Assembly (NCBI GenBank): GCA_032173965.1
Contig: JAVUNC010000005.1
Coordinates: forward strand, 42,642,501-42,706,500
Direction of reading: 5' to 3'
Length of the DNA stretch: 64,000 bases
Source: Sitta carolinensis
Lineage: Eukaryota > Chordata > Aves > Passeriformes > Sittidae
The translations under genes were made by a program, and so were the position numbers. Positions 51,576-64,000 of the stretch are shown piece after piece; position 1 is the stretch's first letter, and every line of letters starts with the position of its first letter. The notes under the pieces were generated by a model. The model was given only the letters and a program-made list of their open reading frames with translations. It searched no databases and was not told where the DNA came from.

Positions 51576-54500
51576 ACCTAATGCCAGAAAATCTTTTTGA
51601 AGTATTTCTTCTCTTGATTAAGAGTTCTTAGTTTGGCAAGACCTAAATCAAGACACATCAAAGAGGGTTCAAAATAAAGAGCAGCTGAATGAAAATGTAT
51701 GAGATGACAAAAAGAATAAACAATAATAAGTGTGCATATGTTTAAGTCATCTGAAAGTGATTGCAGCAATGTGTTAAATGTCCAGAAATACACATTAAAA
51801 CAGCATCATAATTCCTTAAGGGGGAAAAATCTGCCTAAATCTTAAATAAATCTTGCTTAGGCTAAACTGCATCCATTCTTCCCTTTATGTTATGACTTCA
51901 GGAGTTTTCCCATCCTCTCTGATTGGTTATGTATAATGGGAAAACCACTACTGTTCTTGCTCAGAATTTCTGTGGTGTCAGTGGGTTTATGGAGGTAAAT
52001 ATACTGGCAACATAGCCGAAACAAGAACCTCTCCACCAGTTGTAACTCATATGGAGGGGATGGAGAATCAAGGTCTTATATATGCCTTCTGTTTGCTGGC
52101 ATTTGTTTTCCTCCGGTGTTTTGTTTTGTTTTTTTTTCCTGATAAAAGTTTGGAGAATGTGATTAAATGTTTAAAGGAAATTATTCACAATTCACTGCAT
52201 GATGCTTGGGGGTTGAAGAGAAGACCAATGGAAACAGATGTAATAGGGAAATACAGGACAAATAATAATAAATAATAACATGATGAATAATAACAGGATG
52301 ACATCTGTTTTAGTTTCCATTTTAAAATTCTCCACATTCTGAACCTGTGGAAATAATCTAACAAGGAGACATCATTAACAAAGTTACTGCATATTTTAAC
52401 TAAGATATCTCAGCTTTAAAATAACCATGTGGCTTGTGTTCCATTTATTTTTTTTCAGATGAAAAACTTTGAAAATTGATTTTAAAAGAATACAGCTGTT
52501 ATAAAGCTATTCTTAATGAATGTTATCAAGATAGATGGCTCTCTTTAGCACTGTGACTTTACACTACCTGTGTTTCCATTGTAGCCCAAACATTGTAAAC
52601 AGTTTTGAACAGCACTACCATAGCTGTATTCTAACAAGGTGACAGAAAAATGGCTTTCCCTCTGTGAATTTTTTCAATCATTCGAAGTCTAGGAATCCTT
52701 GCAGTAAATGGTTAGCAGGTAGCAAAGAAGTTGAGATTAGTTTTTGGCTCTGGTATTATCTGTCAGGCTATCATTATCAGCCACTAATGCCTTTCATGAA
52801 ACGCATAAAAGGTTCAGGATATCACTCATGTGGCTCTTCTAAAATGCCCTGAGGTTTTCTGTTTTGGTTTGGTTTTGTTTTATCTCTGAGTATGACAAAA
52901 TGTGGCAGACAGGAGGGCACCACAGAATACTTCTTAATCGTTTCACATATGTTGAACACAAGGTGTTTAAAAGATAAGGCTGTGGAAATCAATGCATATA
53001 TAGATGACTTTGTCTTGATTTCTGTGCCAGAAAGTGTAGCACACTTACTAATGCTGCTACTCTGCACAGGCAGCCAAGTGCAATTTATTTGATCCTGTAT
53101 TTACATTGCTACAGTTTATAAGGAAGCATATGGATACATTTGAAAACCTGAGGTGAGAATTTTGAAATGAGCTCTAGTTTAGCTTTCTGAACTCAAACAA
53201 GCAACAGGGAGTACTAAGTAAGTGGAATACAGCACTGTCTGTATTGGAGTATGATTCTTCATAATGTACCAAACTAACATTTATCCTCCTTGTTTATTCT
53301 CAAGCAATGAGAAGTTCATGAAGCAATGGATGGGACTCTGTAAGGTTGGATGAAATTAGATGGTATCTTATGTTCTCTCTCCTGTTACTCTCTGGTACCT
53401 CTAACCAAGTAATTTTTATAAAATAAAAGTGGGACCAGGCATCTGTTGTCTCCAGGTGTAAACCACCTCTTTTGCTTACCCTATACTGCTAGATGACCTT
53501 TAGTCATCGTCAGTCCAAGGCAAAAACATCAGTGGCCTGAGATCAGACGAAGTAAGGAGTCCTAATTAAGAAACCACCTAATCCGTTCTCTTATTTTCTG
53601 CACATCCACTCGTGACAAACCTAATGATGTTGTAGGATAATGGGATCTGCTTTTAATTGTTGTCTATTGTTAGTACAGATTAGGCTGCCTACAATAATGT
53701 GAAGGTGCTCCTGTTGAGTACCTGTTGAGCCCTGTAGATCAAGCACATATCTCAGCAAACCAGGAATGCAGCCCAATGAAGAAGCATCTTCCCAGAGCAG
53801 GCAAATAACCTAACAGCCAAATAACTGCAACTCAGAGCAGCAAAAGCTTCTATCTATGAATCTACCCAGCCCTAACTGGAACACACTGGCACTTATTTTT
53901 TTCTTAGTCTGCTACTCATCTGCCAATTCTGCAAAGTCCTAATTCTACTTGCATGATCTCAGGGTGTGCTCTTGGCCCTTTTCAGCTTTCCAAAGCTCCT
54001 TTTCCAGCTTCTCCTCCATCATACCAAACCTAAAAAGCCTGTCCAACCCCATTGCAGCACAGAGATCCCATCCTGCTTTTGTGGTCTTCCTGGAGTTATG
54101 CCCCTTTCTTGCTCCACTTCAAACTCTGTCCACGTGAGGGGCATGGCTGCAGAGGAGCACTCCTCTGAGACAGGACAGTCCTGTACCCAGTTCAACCACT
54201 CTAAGGGCAGCAGCACAACCAGCCTATTGTAGCTGTGCTGGGGATTTCACCAGCTCCAACAAACCAACAAACCCTCCTCTGGTAAGACCTTCAGGGTCTA
54301 CTGTCTACTCTCTTTGTCCTCTGCACAGAGGAGGCCTCAGACCTTGTAGCCAAAAGTAATTGTTATAGGTAACTCCTTTAGATAAGTCAGGGCATTAAAA
54401 ACACCTTTCTAGGTTTCTGAAAATCTAAAGGGTGACAATTATTTAACAAAAAGCCCTTTCCCTCTGGCTCAGCCTGTAAACACCGTAACTTCCACATTAT

Positions 54501-57500
54501 TCTGTTAAAGAAAAAGACTTCTACTGTTACATTTGTGAGTAGTTTCCTGCCTTCTGTGGGACTAGTCACATTCATAAAGCTAAAACAGGTCTCTGAATGT
54601 CTCTTCAGCATCAGTACCTACGACTTCTGATACATTAACATTTAAATATATTAATATTCTCAGCACTGCAGGAAAATGCTTGGTCCTTCATGTTTATATT
54701 AAATATTTTTTTAATTGGCTTAGTTTTAATGAATTAGTTAAAATACTAGGAAACAACTGGATAAATAATTTCTTTTTCTTTAAATTTGGAAAAGTATTTT
54801 AGAAAAATTATCATATCATAATATTAGTCCCAAAATTTATCTAGCAGGATGTCAAAGATGAACAACATTACTAAATATAAAGAAATCATGACGAAGGTTA
54901 GGTGTTTACAGTTGAGACTAGTTTTGGAAGGAAAATTAAATATCCAAGTTTGTATTCTGTCAGAAATAATTTTTTTTCAAAAGAAATTGTGCTTCTCACT
55001 GCCAAGAGACCAACATTATATGTAAAGAGGAATCCATCAAGTACAGTGCTTGCAGCTGTGAATACTAATGCTGGATGAATGACCATACACATAGCGGTAG
55101 GTCTCACTGGACTCATCACATTGTTCCTCATTTGTAATAGTAAATCAAATTCTTTGTCCAAAAAGAGTCACCGCTTACTGCTAAATGGAGTCATATGATT
55201 GTTTCTTAGCTACATGGTATTGACTTCTGTTCACTAAATGGCTGACCTACATTCAGGAGACACGCCTGAGAAAAATCACTGCACTTCAAATTCCACAATG
55301 AAAATCAACAAGAAAGCTTTTTAAGAACTGAACATTAAAGAGCAATCCTATTCATTACAGAAACGCAAGACATTTAAGATATTTTTGTATAAGTTCTACA
55401 TCAACACTGCCATATATTTCATTAAATTGTTGTAGACATCAATTTTTTAAGCTGTTACCATCTTCTGCCTCTCTACAGAAACAGAGGGGGGGAATTTTCA
55501 GTTCTTCAATATTTTACATTCAGCTTTCTCTTATTATGTAAGCAACTCACCAGCTGGGACTTCATGGCTTCCTTTTCTCCCCTTTTTAATAAATGACCCA
55601 TGGGATAAATACTTCTTTTTCCTAGGCCTTTCTCCATGACATTAACATACCTCAAAACCATCTTCACATCACCAGCTCTGTACAGATTAGTTACAAGAGT
55701 GTGGTGGTCTTGGACTTGAAATGTTTTTTAAAAAGTTCCAGATAAAAAGTAATTTTTTAACTGAAACATGTTTTTCTTTGTGCAATATGGTTCTCTATAG
55801 GGTTGATCACAGGCAGACCAAAATACTATTCAGCAATACATTATTTCAAGCACACTTCACTGACACATATTTTCAGCATTAATACTCTCCATGATCTACA
55901 AATAAATATTTTCATACTCCTTTTTTAGTTCCCTGAATCTGTCAGCTCCCCAGAAACACAGGTCTTCCAAGCATCCATTCAGCCTCCCTTTTCAGCAGTG
56001 GCTTTAGTGGACAGTCAGAATATTTTCCTGCTGACTTTGCAGGTAATATTTTCTAAGGTCTTACTTTACCATTCCAAGAATAGAAAAATTGTAAGTAGGT
56101 TGCACAACTTCAAAACAGACCAAAAATCATCCTTTTCTGCAAGATTTATCACTAAGAGGAAAGTAATCTATAACTTCTCACTTCTTGAGAGCTCCCAGCT
56201 GTAACAAATCTGACAAGTTCATTAGGTTAATATCAGAAATATTATTTTGCTTTAAAATATTTGTGACTATATGAGGATGATAGAAGGGATCATTTAATGT
56301 TTTCTGATCAAAGAGGTTTCAAGAAATTGCAATATGAATGTAAAACTGAAGTCTGTACCCTGGAATACCAGTTACAATGCAATTTAAAGCATGTATTTGT
56401 TATACAGAGAAAACCAAGAGCCAGGAAATGTCAGGATGGAAACTTCTCACACACAATAAGGTAAATATGCCTTTGTATAGTGAAATAAATTAAAAGCAGA
56501 ATGTGATTTTTTCAGTAAACATAGTGTTCAGCTAGAATTTGAAATTGTCATTCTCAAAATGTTTGTTTAAAGTACACAAAAAAATAACAATCAGAATGCT
56601 AATCCATGTAAGGGAACCAGTTTGGGTACTCTGACACCAATAGTTTTCTCCTTAACTACAGGAGATCTCTGAAATTGGAAAAAAAAGCCCAACCCAAACT
56701 AAACCAAACAAACAAAAGCAAGGTTGTAGAGTAGCCTACAGAAGCAGGAAAAAAGGGACTCATGAAGAACACTCAGATAATGGTGCTGAATTTGGAAATT
56801 CTTTAGGTGTTTGCCAATGGCTGATAGATAGAGAGACAGATAGAAAAGACCTGACTGAGGCACCAGATCCATTTTGCTACCCTTCTGCAGAATACTGTAA
56901 ACCAGAAGTTTTTTCTGGTGTCCCTGCAGATTTAAATCTCAGACTGCTATTATATATGTTTAGTGAAATAACTGAAATAATTACTAAAATACAAACCAGA
57001 GCAGATCAGAAATTCAGTAGAGCTATAGCAGCTGTGAACACTCTTTTGTAAACCCATGATTTCATATTTGCCATTGTACACAATGGCTTCCCTTTGCCTT
57101 CTATTATTTTAGTGCTCCCTGTATTATTAACTCCCACTTTTTCTGATTCATACTTTATTCCCTGAAAAAGAATATTTTATTTTTGCTATCTAAACATCTT
57201 TTTCAGTCGAAGTACTTTCTGCATTTGCTCCTCATCTCTGGCATTATAAAGGTGTCCCTTGAAAGGCTCCATTTACTTCAATAATCCACTCCTTCTTCCC
57301 CTAGGTGCTTCTACCCTTCTTGAAATATCCTCCAAAGTGATGTGCTGTGAAATTAAACATTACCAATGAGATTTCAAAGCCATTGTAAATCTATCCAAAT
57401 ATAACGCCTTTTTCTGGTGTTTTGAGTTTGGGGTTTTTTTAGTCCGCATTCAAACTTGAAAATGTAAACAGAAAAAAAAATTTAAAAACCACCTCCACCT

Positions 57501-58175
57501 CTTAGTTGTTTGTAAGAATAGTTTGTTTCCAAGAAGCAGATAAATGTGAATCTGCTCACTGTTCCACCTCTATTCACTAATCCAAGGCTCTGTCCCAGTT
57601 GTGCCAAGATAGGCAAATTATATTGAACTGAAATTTAAATTCACTTTCTTATGTATTTGTATATTTATTTCTATGCATTACAGGTAGAATGAGAAGTAAA
57701 TTTAACAGGAGTAGGAAATTAGTGTGTATCTTGTTTCTGGTAGTCTTAGAGTCTACTCTGGGAGGGGTGCACTTTTAAATGCCTCGTATACTGAACTTTC
57801 AAGTCTCTCTTCTAAATTCCCATTCACAATTCCCCATTTTGAAGGACTCTGTCCCTTTCAAAAGCTTTCTTCTCCTAGGGTATTTCCTAGTTTGCATGAT
57901 AAATTTCACAGAAGTCCTGCAAAAAAGAAAAAATCTCTGGGCATTTCAAAAGGGCAAATGAATTTCAGAGAACTAAGAGGAGGGTGTTTCAGCTTGACAT
58001 CTTGTGGATCACTAATACAGAAAGGTGCAAATTTATAAGAAATTACAAGTGATTCATCTTCTTGTATATGCTAATTTGCATTAACTCTAGGAGAAATATT
58101 AAAATCACTTATTTATGCATACACAATAGGTACTTGCTGTATATTTTACATTTGGATATAGTAGCAAGTGAAGAT

Positions 58176-58303
58176 CGTGTGTCAGGTTAGAGAGGGATCT
58201 CTGCAACATGGTGTAGTGTTGCAGCAGCTAGACCACAGCAGGGGGTTAGAACTAGATGATCTTTTTGGTCCCTTCCAACTCAAACCTTTCTGTGATTCTA
58301 TGA
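58176..58303 (+). mobile_element. CR1 LINE, 5'-truncated 3' end
   Basis: The last roughly 128 bases of a CR1 retrotransposon in the plus direction. The sequence shows GTCAGGTTAGAGAGGG near 58,181, then GCAACATGGTGTAGTG near 58,203 (compare the CR1 consensus style GCAACCTGGTCTAGTG), AGCAGGGGGTTAGAACTAGA at 58238-58257, GGTCCCTTCCAACTC at 58267-58281 and GTGATTCTATGAT at 58292-58304. This is the best-preserved CR1 tail in the window, so probably a younger copy than those at 2.1, 10.4 and 27.3 kb. There is no poly(A), as expected for CR1. No coding sequence remains. Confidence 0.94.
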
Positions 58304-60928
58304 TATGTATTATATGTATACATTGAAATGCTGCAAAATGTATTGTGCACCTCACTCAAAACACTTTCATTCAGAATGGAGAGTATGCTGCTCTTGCCAT
58401 AATCTCAAAACCAAAATTTTTCTTGCTGTTTCATTTTCTTGAAATTTTATAAGCAGAAAACCCAGAAAAGAATGTTATAATGGAAAATGAAAGTTAGTTT
58501 GGTTTTCACTGTAAGACAGTTCCTGTCATAAAAAATTTGTTAACCACCTCAAGCACTACTAAAAACTTTAAATAATAAACTTTAATGTAGACCATATACT
58601 GGTAAAAGACAATACACACATAAAAATTGACTTCTTAATTGTATATCATCCTAGTTCACCCATTTTGTGATAATTAGCAGCTGTTATCTGACCGACACCA
58701 TTTCCTACACATGCTTTTGCTCAGTGCTAGTATGAGAAAAGTTTGCTGAAGGCAGGACTATTTTTGGCCCAGCAACACTTATGTTGCTATGTGCTCTCAG
58801 ATTACTGGGCAGATAGGCACACAATGAAGTCAAACAGTTGATCTATAAAACTGAGAACACTCTGTGGTTTCCTCCACTGGTGCTTGTTTGTGTATAAATA
58901 TCCACAAACTATGGGTAAGGAAAGGTTATTTTTCTCTAGATAGGCTTGTCAGAGAAAAGACCCACATCCTGCATCCTGTTAAAACCCTCTGTCAAAATGC
59001 AGTCAGAACCCTTTAGCAAGTTCTGTGAAATCAGTCCATAAAGTTGTGCCTGTAACAGTTTGTACCTTCTGTCACACTGAGTAATTTAAAGTTGATCTCA
59101 GTTAAGATAGAAGGAACATGTGTCAGTGCTTTGATCATTGCCGTCACAGCAAAGCTGGTGGCTGCAAGTACAGTATCACTTTCAGTTCAGGTCAGATGGG
59201 GGATTCTTCCAAGGTCTTTGCTAAAAACTAGACACTATCTTCTGAACAAGACTGGACTCAGTACTTTTCACCTACCCTTTCCTTCCCTTGGCCCACTGGA
59301 CTGGTCACCTGCTGAAATACAAGCCAGGTTGTTTCTGCAAGTTAGTTAGAATAAGCACCTAAACTTGAGCCCACATATTTTATTGACTAATGTAGCTCCC
59401 CCAAGGCAGTGAAACACACTAATAAGCCTGATGGGTTCTTGCAGGGAAGCTGTGATTCATAGGTGAGTTGGCCTATACCATCAATATGGAGAACTGCAGC
59501 TTTTACCACAGTAGGCAGTATAAGATCCTTGATAAATAGCACTCACAGAAAAGACAAAAAGCCCTGTATAAGATATTGAGATAGGTTAGCTTTCTCAACC
59601 ATATGCTTGCCTTATGATGCACTTGCTGGCTTAGTTATGCATCACTAATGCAGACAAAATTTCTTCATCCTGTCTCAGTTATAGCTACACTTACAGAGGT
59701 AAATATTTGTGTCATTACCTAACGCAGGAATCCTATGGGAGCAGGTGCCTCTGGTCTCCATGCCGCACTCCCCAAAGACAGTTCTGCAGAGAAGGCAGGA
59801 AAGCCAGGCATGTTGGGAAGCTCATTCTCCTTGCAGAAGAAGCAGGGCTGGAGGAGGCAATCAACTCTGGGTTTCCCTGTTTGCCTTTTTCTGTTCAGCT
59901 GGGATTTCTGGGACAGCATAAGGCAGCAACGGGATGGGTTTGCATTCCACTAGAGTAAGGGTAGCTTTTGATAGTGTGCAAGTGAAGTTGTAGGAAGACA
60001 TGTCAGAAGGGCATCTGAGGTTCACAAGAATCCAAACCCAGCAAGGCCTGTCCTACTGCACATTAGTGTCCACCTTTCTCCCATAGAAACCCTCACAGTG
60101 CCTGCTGGGCACTAACAAACACTGTCATTAAGCAACAGCTTTCTTGCTCAATGTTTGGCTCGCCATCCACCATGCCACAGCCTCATGTGACAGTAGAGAT
60201 GTCCTCTCCAGTCACAAGGATGGGGAAGCATGGAAGTCCACTCCACTCCTCTAGAAATGGCAGATTCTTCAGTCTGTGACACATATTGTGTCATTTACAA
60301 AACTCCATTAGAGGAATGGAAAGAGCTGTGACCCTGCTTTCTACATAACTCCTTTAGTATATGTAGTTTGCCCATGTATGCATTCCTTCTCTTGATTAGA
60401 CTACCCTGCTTTTTAACTGCTGTAACTTGCTTTGAGTTTTTGATGGAATCTAAGACCTGTTTTTCAAAAATCTGACTGCAAAATTCATATGTGATGATAA
60501 ACTTTGGTTTTGCTGCAACTCAGTGTTTCACTTTTCTTCCTGCAGATTAATGAGATCAAATAAAATCAGGTAAAGACCACAAGTTTCAGGTTCTTTCTTC
60601 CAATGAATTTAATCCAAGCCATGACTTATGACTTAATTCAGTAAAACCCTTCCTGTTATAACCAGATTCACCCTAGCAGGAGAGTCCCCCAAAGACAACT
60701 TTTGCTGAAGATGAATGGGTGTTGCTGAGAGAAGGTGCTAATCCTCATTTCAGAGGCATGCTCCTTGGGTTTTGGTGGTATTTGGTAGTATGAGCTCTCT
60801 GAATGGGACATATCTTGTATACCAGTTAAGATAGGATTGGAAATGCTATAATTTTATTGAGGGTGTGAAAGGGAAAATCTCAGCTTTGAAATTCTTCATT
60901 ATTCAAACATATCTCTTGGGCATATTTT

Positions 60929-60944
60929 AAAAAAAAAAAAAAAA
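60929..60944. repeat. Poly(A) run of 16
   Basis: Sixteen uninterrupted A residues after CATATTTT. A plain mononucleotide run with no context suggesting a retroposed tail. Confidence 0.7.
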
Positions 60945-62816
60945 TCTTAGTTCAGACTTGAAACAGGAGGGAAAACCCCTGAGAAGACAGAAAAGGAGAA
61001 CCTGATATTTACTTAGGACTCTACAACTGGGTTATTTCTCAGGAAAATGCTATTCAAGCTGGAGAACCATAGGGTTCAGCACCATTTGCAGAAAATTACC
61101 AAGGACAGTTGTGTGATCTATACCTGTCTGCAATCCCTAACTTCAGGAATCTTTTGGATATTTGCTGATTAACCCTTGACACTTCCTTTTTTCTTTTCCT
61201 CTCCCCATCCTTTCTAGACTTTTAAATCCTTTCCTAGTGGTGCTTTTAAAAGCCAACAACTGAAGACAGCAAATCCACTCTATGAAAGCCACCTTTCCTT
61301 TCTGCAATGTTAAAGAAGACCAGTGGGAAAAAGCCATTATCAGGGACCTGCTTCTGCAGTACAAAAATATCAGTCAGCAGAGAAAATGAAAATATTACAT
61401 AGTAAAAAATAGATCACAAAAGCAGATGAGCCTAAGGGAGAAAAATACCACTTTGATCTAAAATACTTTTTAATGTCAGTCATACCCAATGTGATGGAAG
61501 GGTTTAGTCTCTCACCATCTTATTGTGTTTCAGTTCAAGTCTAATCAAGTACATGCTAAATAAAGATCACACCTACATTAAAAAAATTAAAAATCCTAAA
61601 GAAAAAGGGATGTATATTTCATTTTAATGATTACACTTTGTATACACTTTTTGATTGGTTGGTATCAGGGAAACTAATGATGTGCTAGAAAAATTCCCCT
61701 GATAATGTAAACCTCAGAAGTGTTGGAAATATAGAAAAAATTTTGATATCATGTATGAAATTCTGGATGGCTTTGGGGACTTACATAGTAAAAAAGGAGA
61801 CATACCTAGCAGTAGAATCTGTGGTTTTGGTGTACAGCACAGTCACCAGCTACCCATAAACCTTCACTCTCTTCTGGCCATAATGAGGCAAATGAAGCTG
61901 CAAAGAGCATTAGGCAAAATGACATTAGTTAGAACAGCATGGGGGAAATCAAACCACCCGGATTTGAGAAGAGTTAGATCATATGAAATAGATTTACATG
62001 ACATGATTACCTGGAATAGCAGGGGCTTGTGTTCCAAGAAACCTGGATCTGCCTGTGGAAATCAAAGTAAAAACAAGATTGAGAAGACAAGGGCTACTTA
62101 ACTTATTGAAAATATACCTTGGAGCGATATGTGAATAATTTTGTTCACAGTAGCCTGAAAGCTATTATTTATTCAGCTTTTTTGTGGAATCAAGAAGCAA
62201 GGAGTCAGACAGTCCTTTGTCTGTACACATCAGCTTTGCTTCATTTTCTGTAATTACTGAGAATCTTTATGACACTGAATTAGAAGGTTCAGGAACAGGG
62301 AGAAAAAGAAAAAAAGATACTTGCTTGCTTTGTTGATAACTGGTTAAAGCTAAAAAGGATTTTTGTGAGACAGGGTGGAAAGATGATGACCAAGCCTGAA
62401 ATTATTCAGAAGCAGTGGGCATTGGCAAGGCAAACACCACTCAGTTATGGCAAAACTGTGCCCTTCCAAGCAGGATCTGGTGATAAGCCCATGCTATCAC
62501 AGCAGGTCTGTGTGTTAGCTGCTGCAGGAGGGTGCACCACTCCCCAGCATAAGTGCTGCCTGGCAATACACAATCAAGTCTTGTGACAAATACTCGAAAA
62601 AGTTATACCAATTACCTTAATGGAAAGAAAACTGTTTCCATACACGATTGAGCTTTCATGCTCTTTGTATACAGGGCTTGGGGAGTGTGAAATGAGTCAT
62701 GGGCAGCTTCTCTTTTAGAAGACTGTTGAATAAGTTATTAGGCAAGCAGCTACTCTCAGGCCAGTGTATTGGCCTGAAGGAATAGGTAAACACAAAAAGA
62801 AAGAATGAAGGGATGA

Positions 62817-62832
62817 AGAGAGAGAGAGAGAG
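62817..62832. repeat. (AG)n microsatellite
   Basis: Eight AG units in a row, preceded by a purine-rich stretch of about 30 bases. A simple dinucleotide repeat. Confidence 0.8.
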
Positions 62833-64000
62833 CAGTTGCTCACACAATACTGTCCTGCTTCCAGGCAAATAAATTTTCTAGTGTCTTAAATTTCTTCCTC
62901 TACTAACAGACTGAGGGCTGTACTGAACTTGAAAGGCCTTCATTAGTTGCTAAGTTATGCAGAGACCAACCACAGTGCAGCTATTCAATAAAGATATTTC
63001 ATTATTTTGTTGCTAGACTGTTTAACATCTCAGTACCAGAAACAAAAAGCCCCAAAGACCAAGCACAAATTAGAGCTGTTAATCTTTAGGACAGCTGATC
63101 TTTCTAAATATTCTGGGACCGACATCTTTCTTCCTGCTGCTAGTAGAGATTGGTTCTTAAAGAGTCCCTCTTGCATCGATGAGAACTATAAGATTGTTTC
63201 CTTTAAATAAGCATTTTTTTTTCATAACTGTATCAAGCTCAGCCACATGGAATTAGCTGGCATTTGTTCATTCTTGGGGATTTGCCTCTCCTAGCAAGGA
63301 TATTCTTGCTCAAGATTACTGACTAACCATCTATGCAGCCATTCAGAAGCATGCAAGAGTCTGTGCAGGGAGAGGGGAGATTTTGATACATTGAAGCGCC
63401 TTGGGCAGTTGGGAGGTTACATCCATTTAAAAGGATGATGTCTGCAGCAAGAGGAGATCTTTTCTTCAGTAGTTTTAGCCAAGCTACCAAGCAAAATTAT
63501 TTATTTTAAATTAAATAGTATGACTCATTCTTGCACCATATCAAAACTGGTTTGATTTTAATGCAGTCTGTCTCTCAATCCATGTATGCTTACTCCAGGA
63601 AAAGCAGCAGCAAACATAAGGGAGATGATTATTTCTCTATTCCACCGTTTCCTGTCAGTCCTCATCAACATGAAAATTAATTTTTAACAAAGCATAAATA
63701 AGGGAATATCAAAATATGATCACTGAAAGCGGACTACATGGTGCTTTCAACATGGAGGTAGATTCTGCTTCAATCATTTTTGCAGTTGTCTGTCAATAGC
63801 TACCTGACAGTAAAAAACATACAGATTTCTCTGGCCCTTCCTCTCTCCAAAGCTCTTCCCTCCAGTGTCCGTTTTACTGAAGTCTCACATTATAAATGCC
63901 ACCTCAGAGCTCTTTTTAATTACTGCAGTAGATCATCAAAAGTTAAACTTTTTTTAAATTTCTGTTTTCAAGCTTATTTGTGGCAAGAGAGAGGACAGGG

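Larger units (their letters stand above)
46901..58175. other. AT-rich noncoding sequence with long A runs
   Basis: About 11.3 kb without a recognisable gene. Reading frames are at most 104 codons and carry no domain. The notable contents are three very long A runs at 48.92, 49.78 and 51.36 kb, an AT-only inverted repeat near 47.44 kb and a purine-rich tract at 51.52-51.57 kb, all listed separately. Confidence 0.6.
58304..64000. other. Noncoding sequence, nothing recognised
   Basis: About 5.7 kb with no recognisable gene or transposable element. The longest frame is 116 codons (61751-62101, plus strand) and shows no domain. Other open frames around 59.7-59.96 kb overlap on both strands in a GC-richer patch, which is the pattern of chance frames. 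A 16-A run at 60929-60944 and a short GA repeat at 62817-62832 are the only simple repeats of note. Confidence 0.6.

Noticed and set aside
55560..55700. Pyrimidine-rich stretch faintly like the antisense CR1/L3 ORF2 end
   Set aside because: Only scattered short matches. I could not align it over more than about 20 bases with confidence.
55996..56040. Possible small exon (CTTTTCAG before, GTAATA after, open in one frame)
   Set aside because: Short sequences with AG and GT borders are common by chance. There is no recognisable peptide and no partner exon nearby.
60550..60570. Possible mini-exon between CTTCCTGCAG and GTAAAG
   Set aside because: About 24 bases with an in-frame stop in one reading and no coding context. 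Good splice-like borders alone are not enough.

Overview
This window looks like a gene-free stretch of a bird nuclear chromosome (intergenic, or deep inside a very long intron). The identification rests on the repeats. There are four recognisable CR1 LINE copies, at least two of them keeping the GATTCTATGAT-type 3' end typical of birds and other sauropsids, plus one long retroviral LTR of a style common in birds. Base composition is AT-rich with long homopolymer A/T runs. A crocodile or turtle source is less likely but not excluded. No bacterial, plasmid or phage signature is present: no operons, ribosome-binding sites or CRISPR arrays.

No host protein-coding gene, tRNA or rRNA could be supported. 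Every ATG-to-stop reading frame is short (151 codons at most), and they overlap freely on both strands as chance frames do. The longest ones fall inside the LTR. I found no convincing exon with splice sites and recognisable protein similarity, but a small or fast-evolving exon cannot be excluded by eye.

Layout: 1-2056 unclassified; 2057-2183 CR1 3' end (+); 2184-10350 AT-rich unique sequence with small simple repeats; 10351-10733 CR1 fragment (-); 10734-27309 unique sequence with an imperfect TA tract near 17.35 kb and long A/T runs between 24.8 and 27.2 kb; 27310-28375 the longest CR1 copy (+), with a decayed reverse-transcriptase segment; 28376-39404 unclassified, including two blocks that may be old unrecognised repeats; 39405-40778 a complete solo LTR (-) with a 5-bp target-site duplication; 40779-64000 unique sequence with a possible ancient CR1-like relic near 46.8 kb, three very long A runs between 48.9 and 51.4 kb, and a CR1 3' end (+) at 58176-58303.

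The best-supported result is the solo LTR: both termini, the target duplication, a polyadenylation signal and promoter-like boxes can all be read directly. I did not find an undescribed biological system. The more speculative observations, chiefly a possible processed retrocopy ending in a 43-A tail, are listed with ways to test them.
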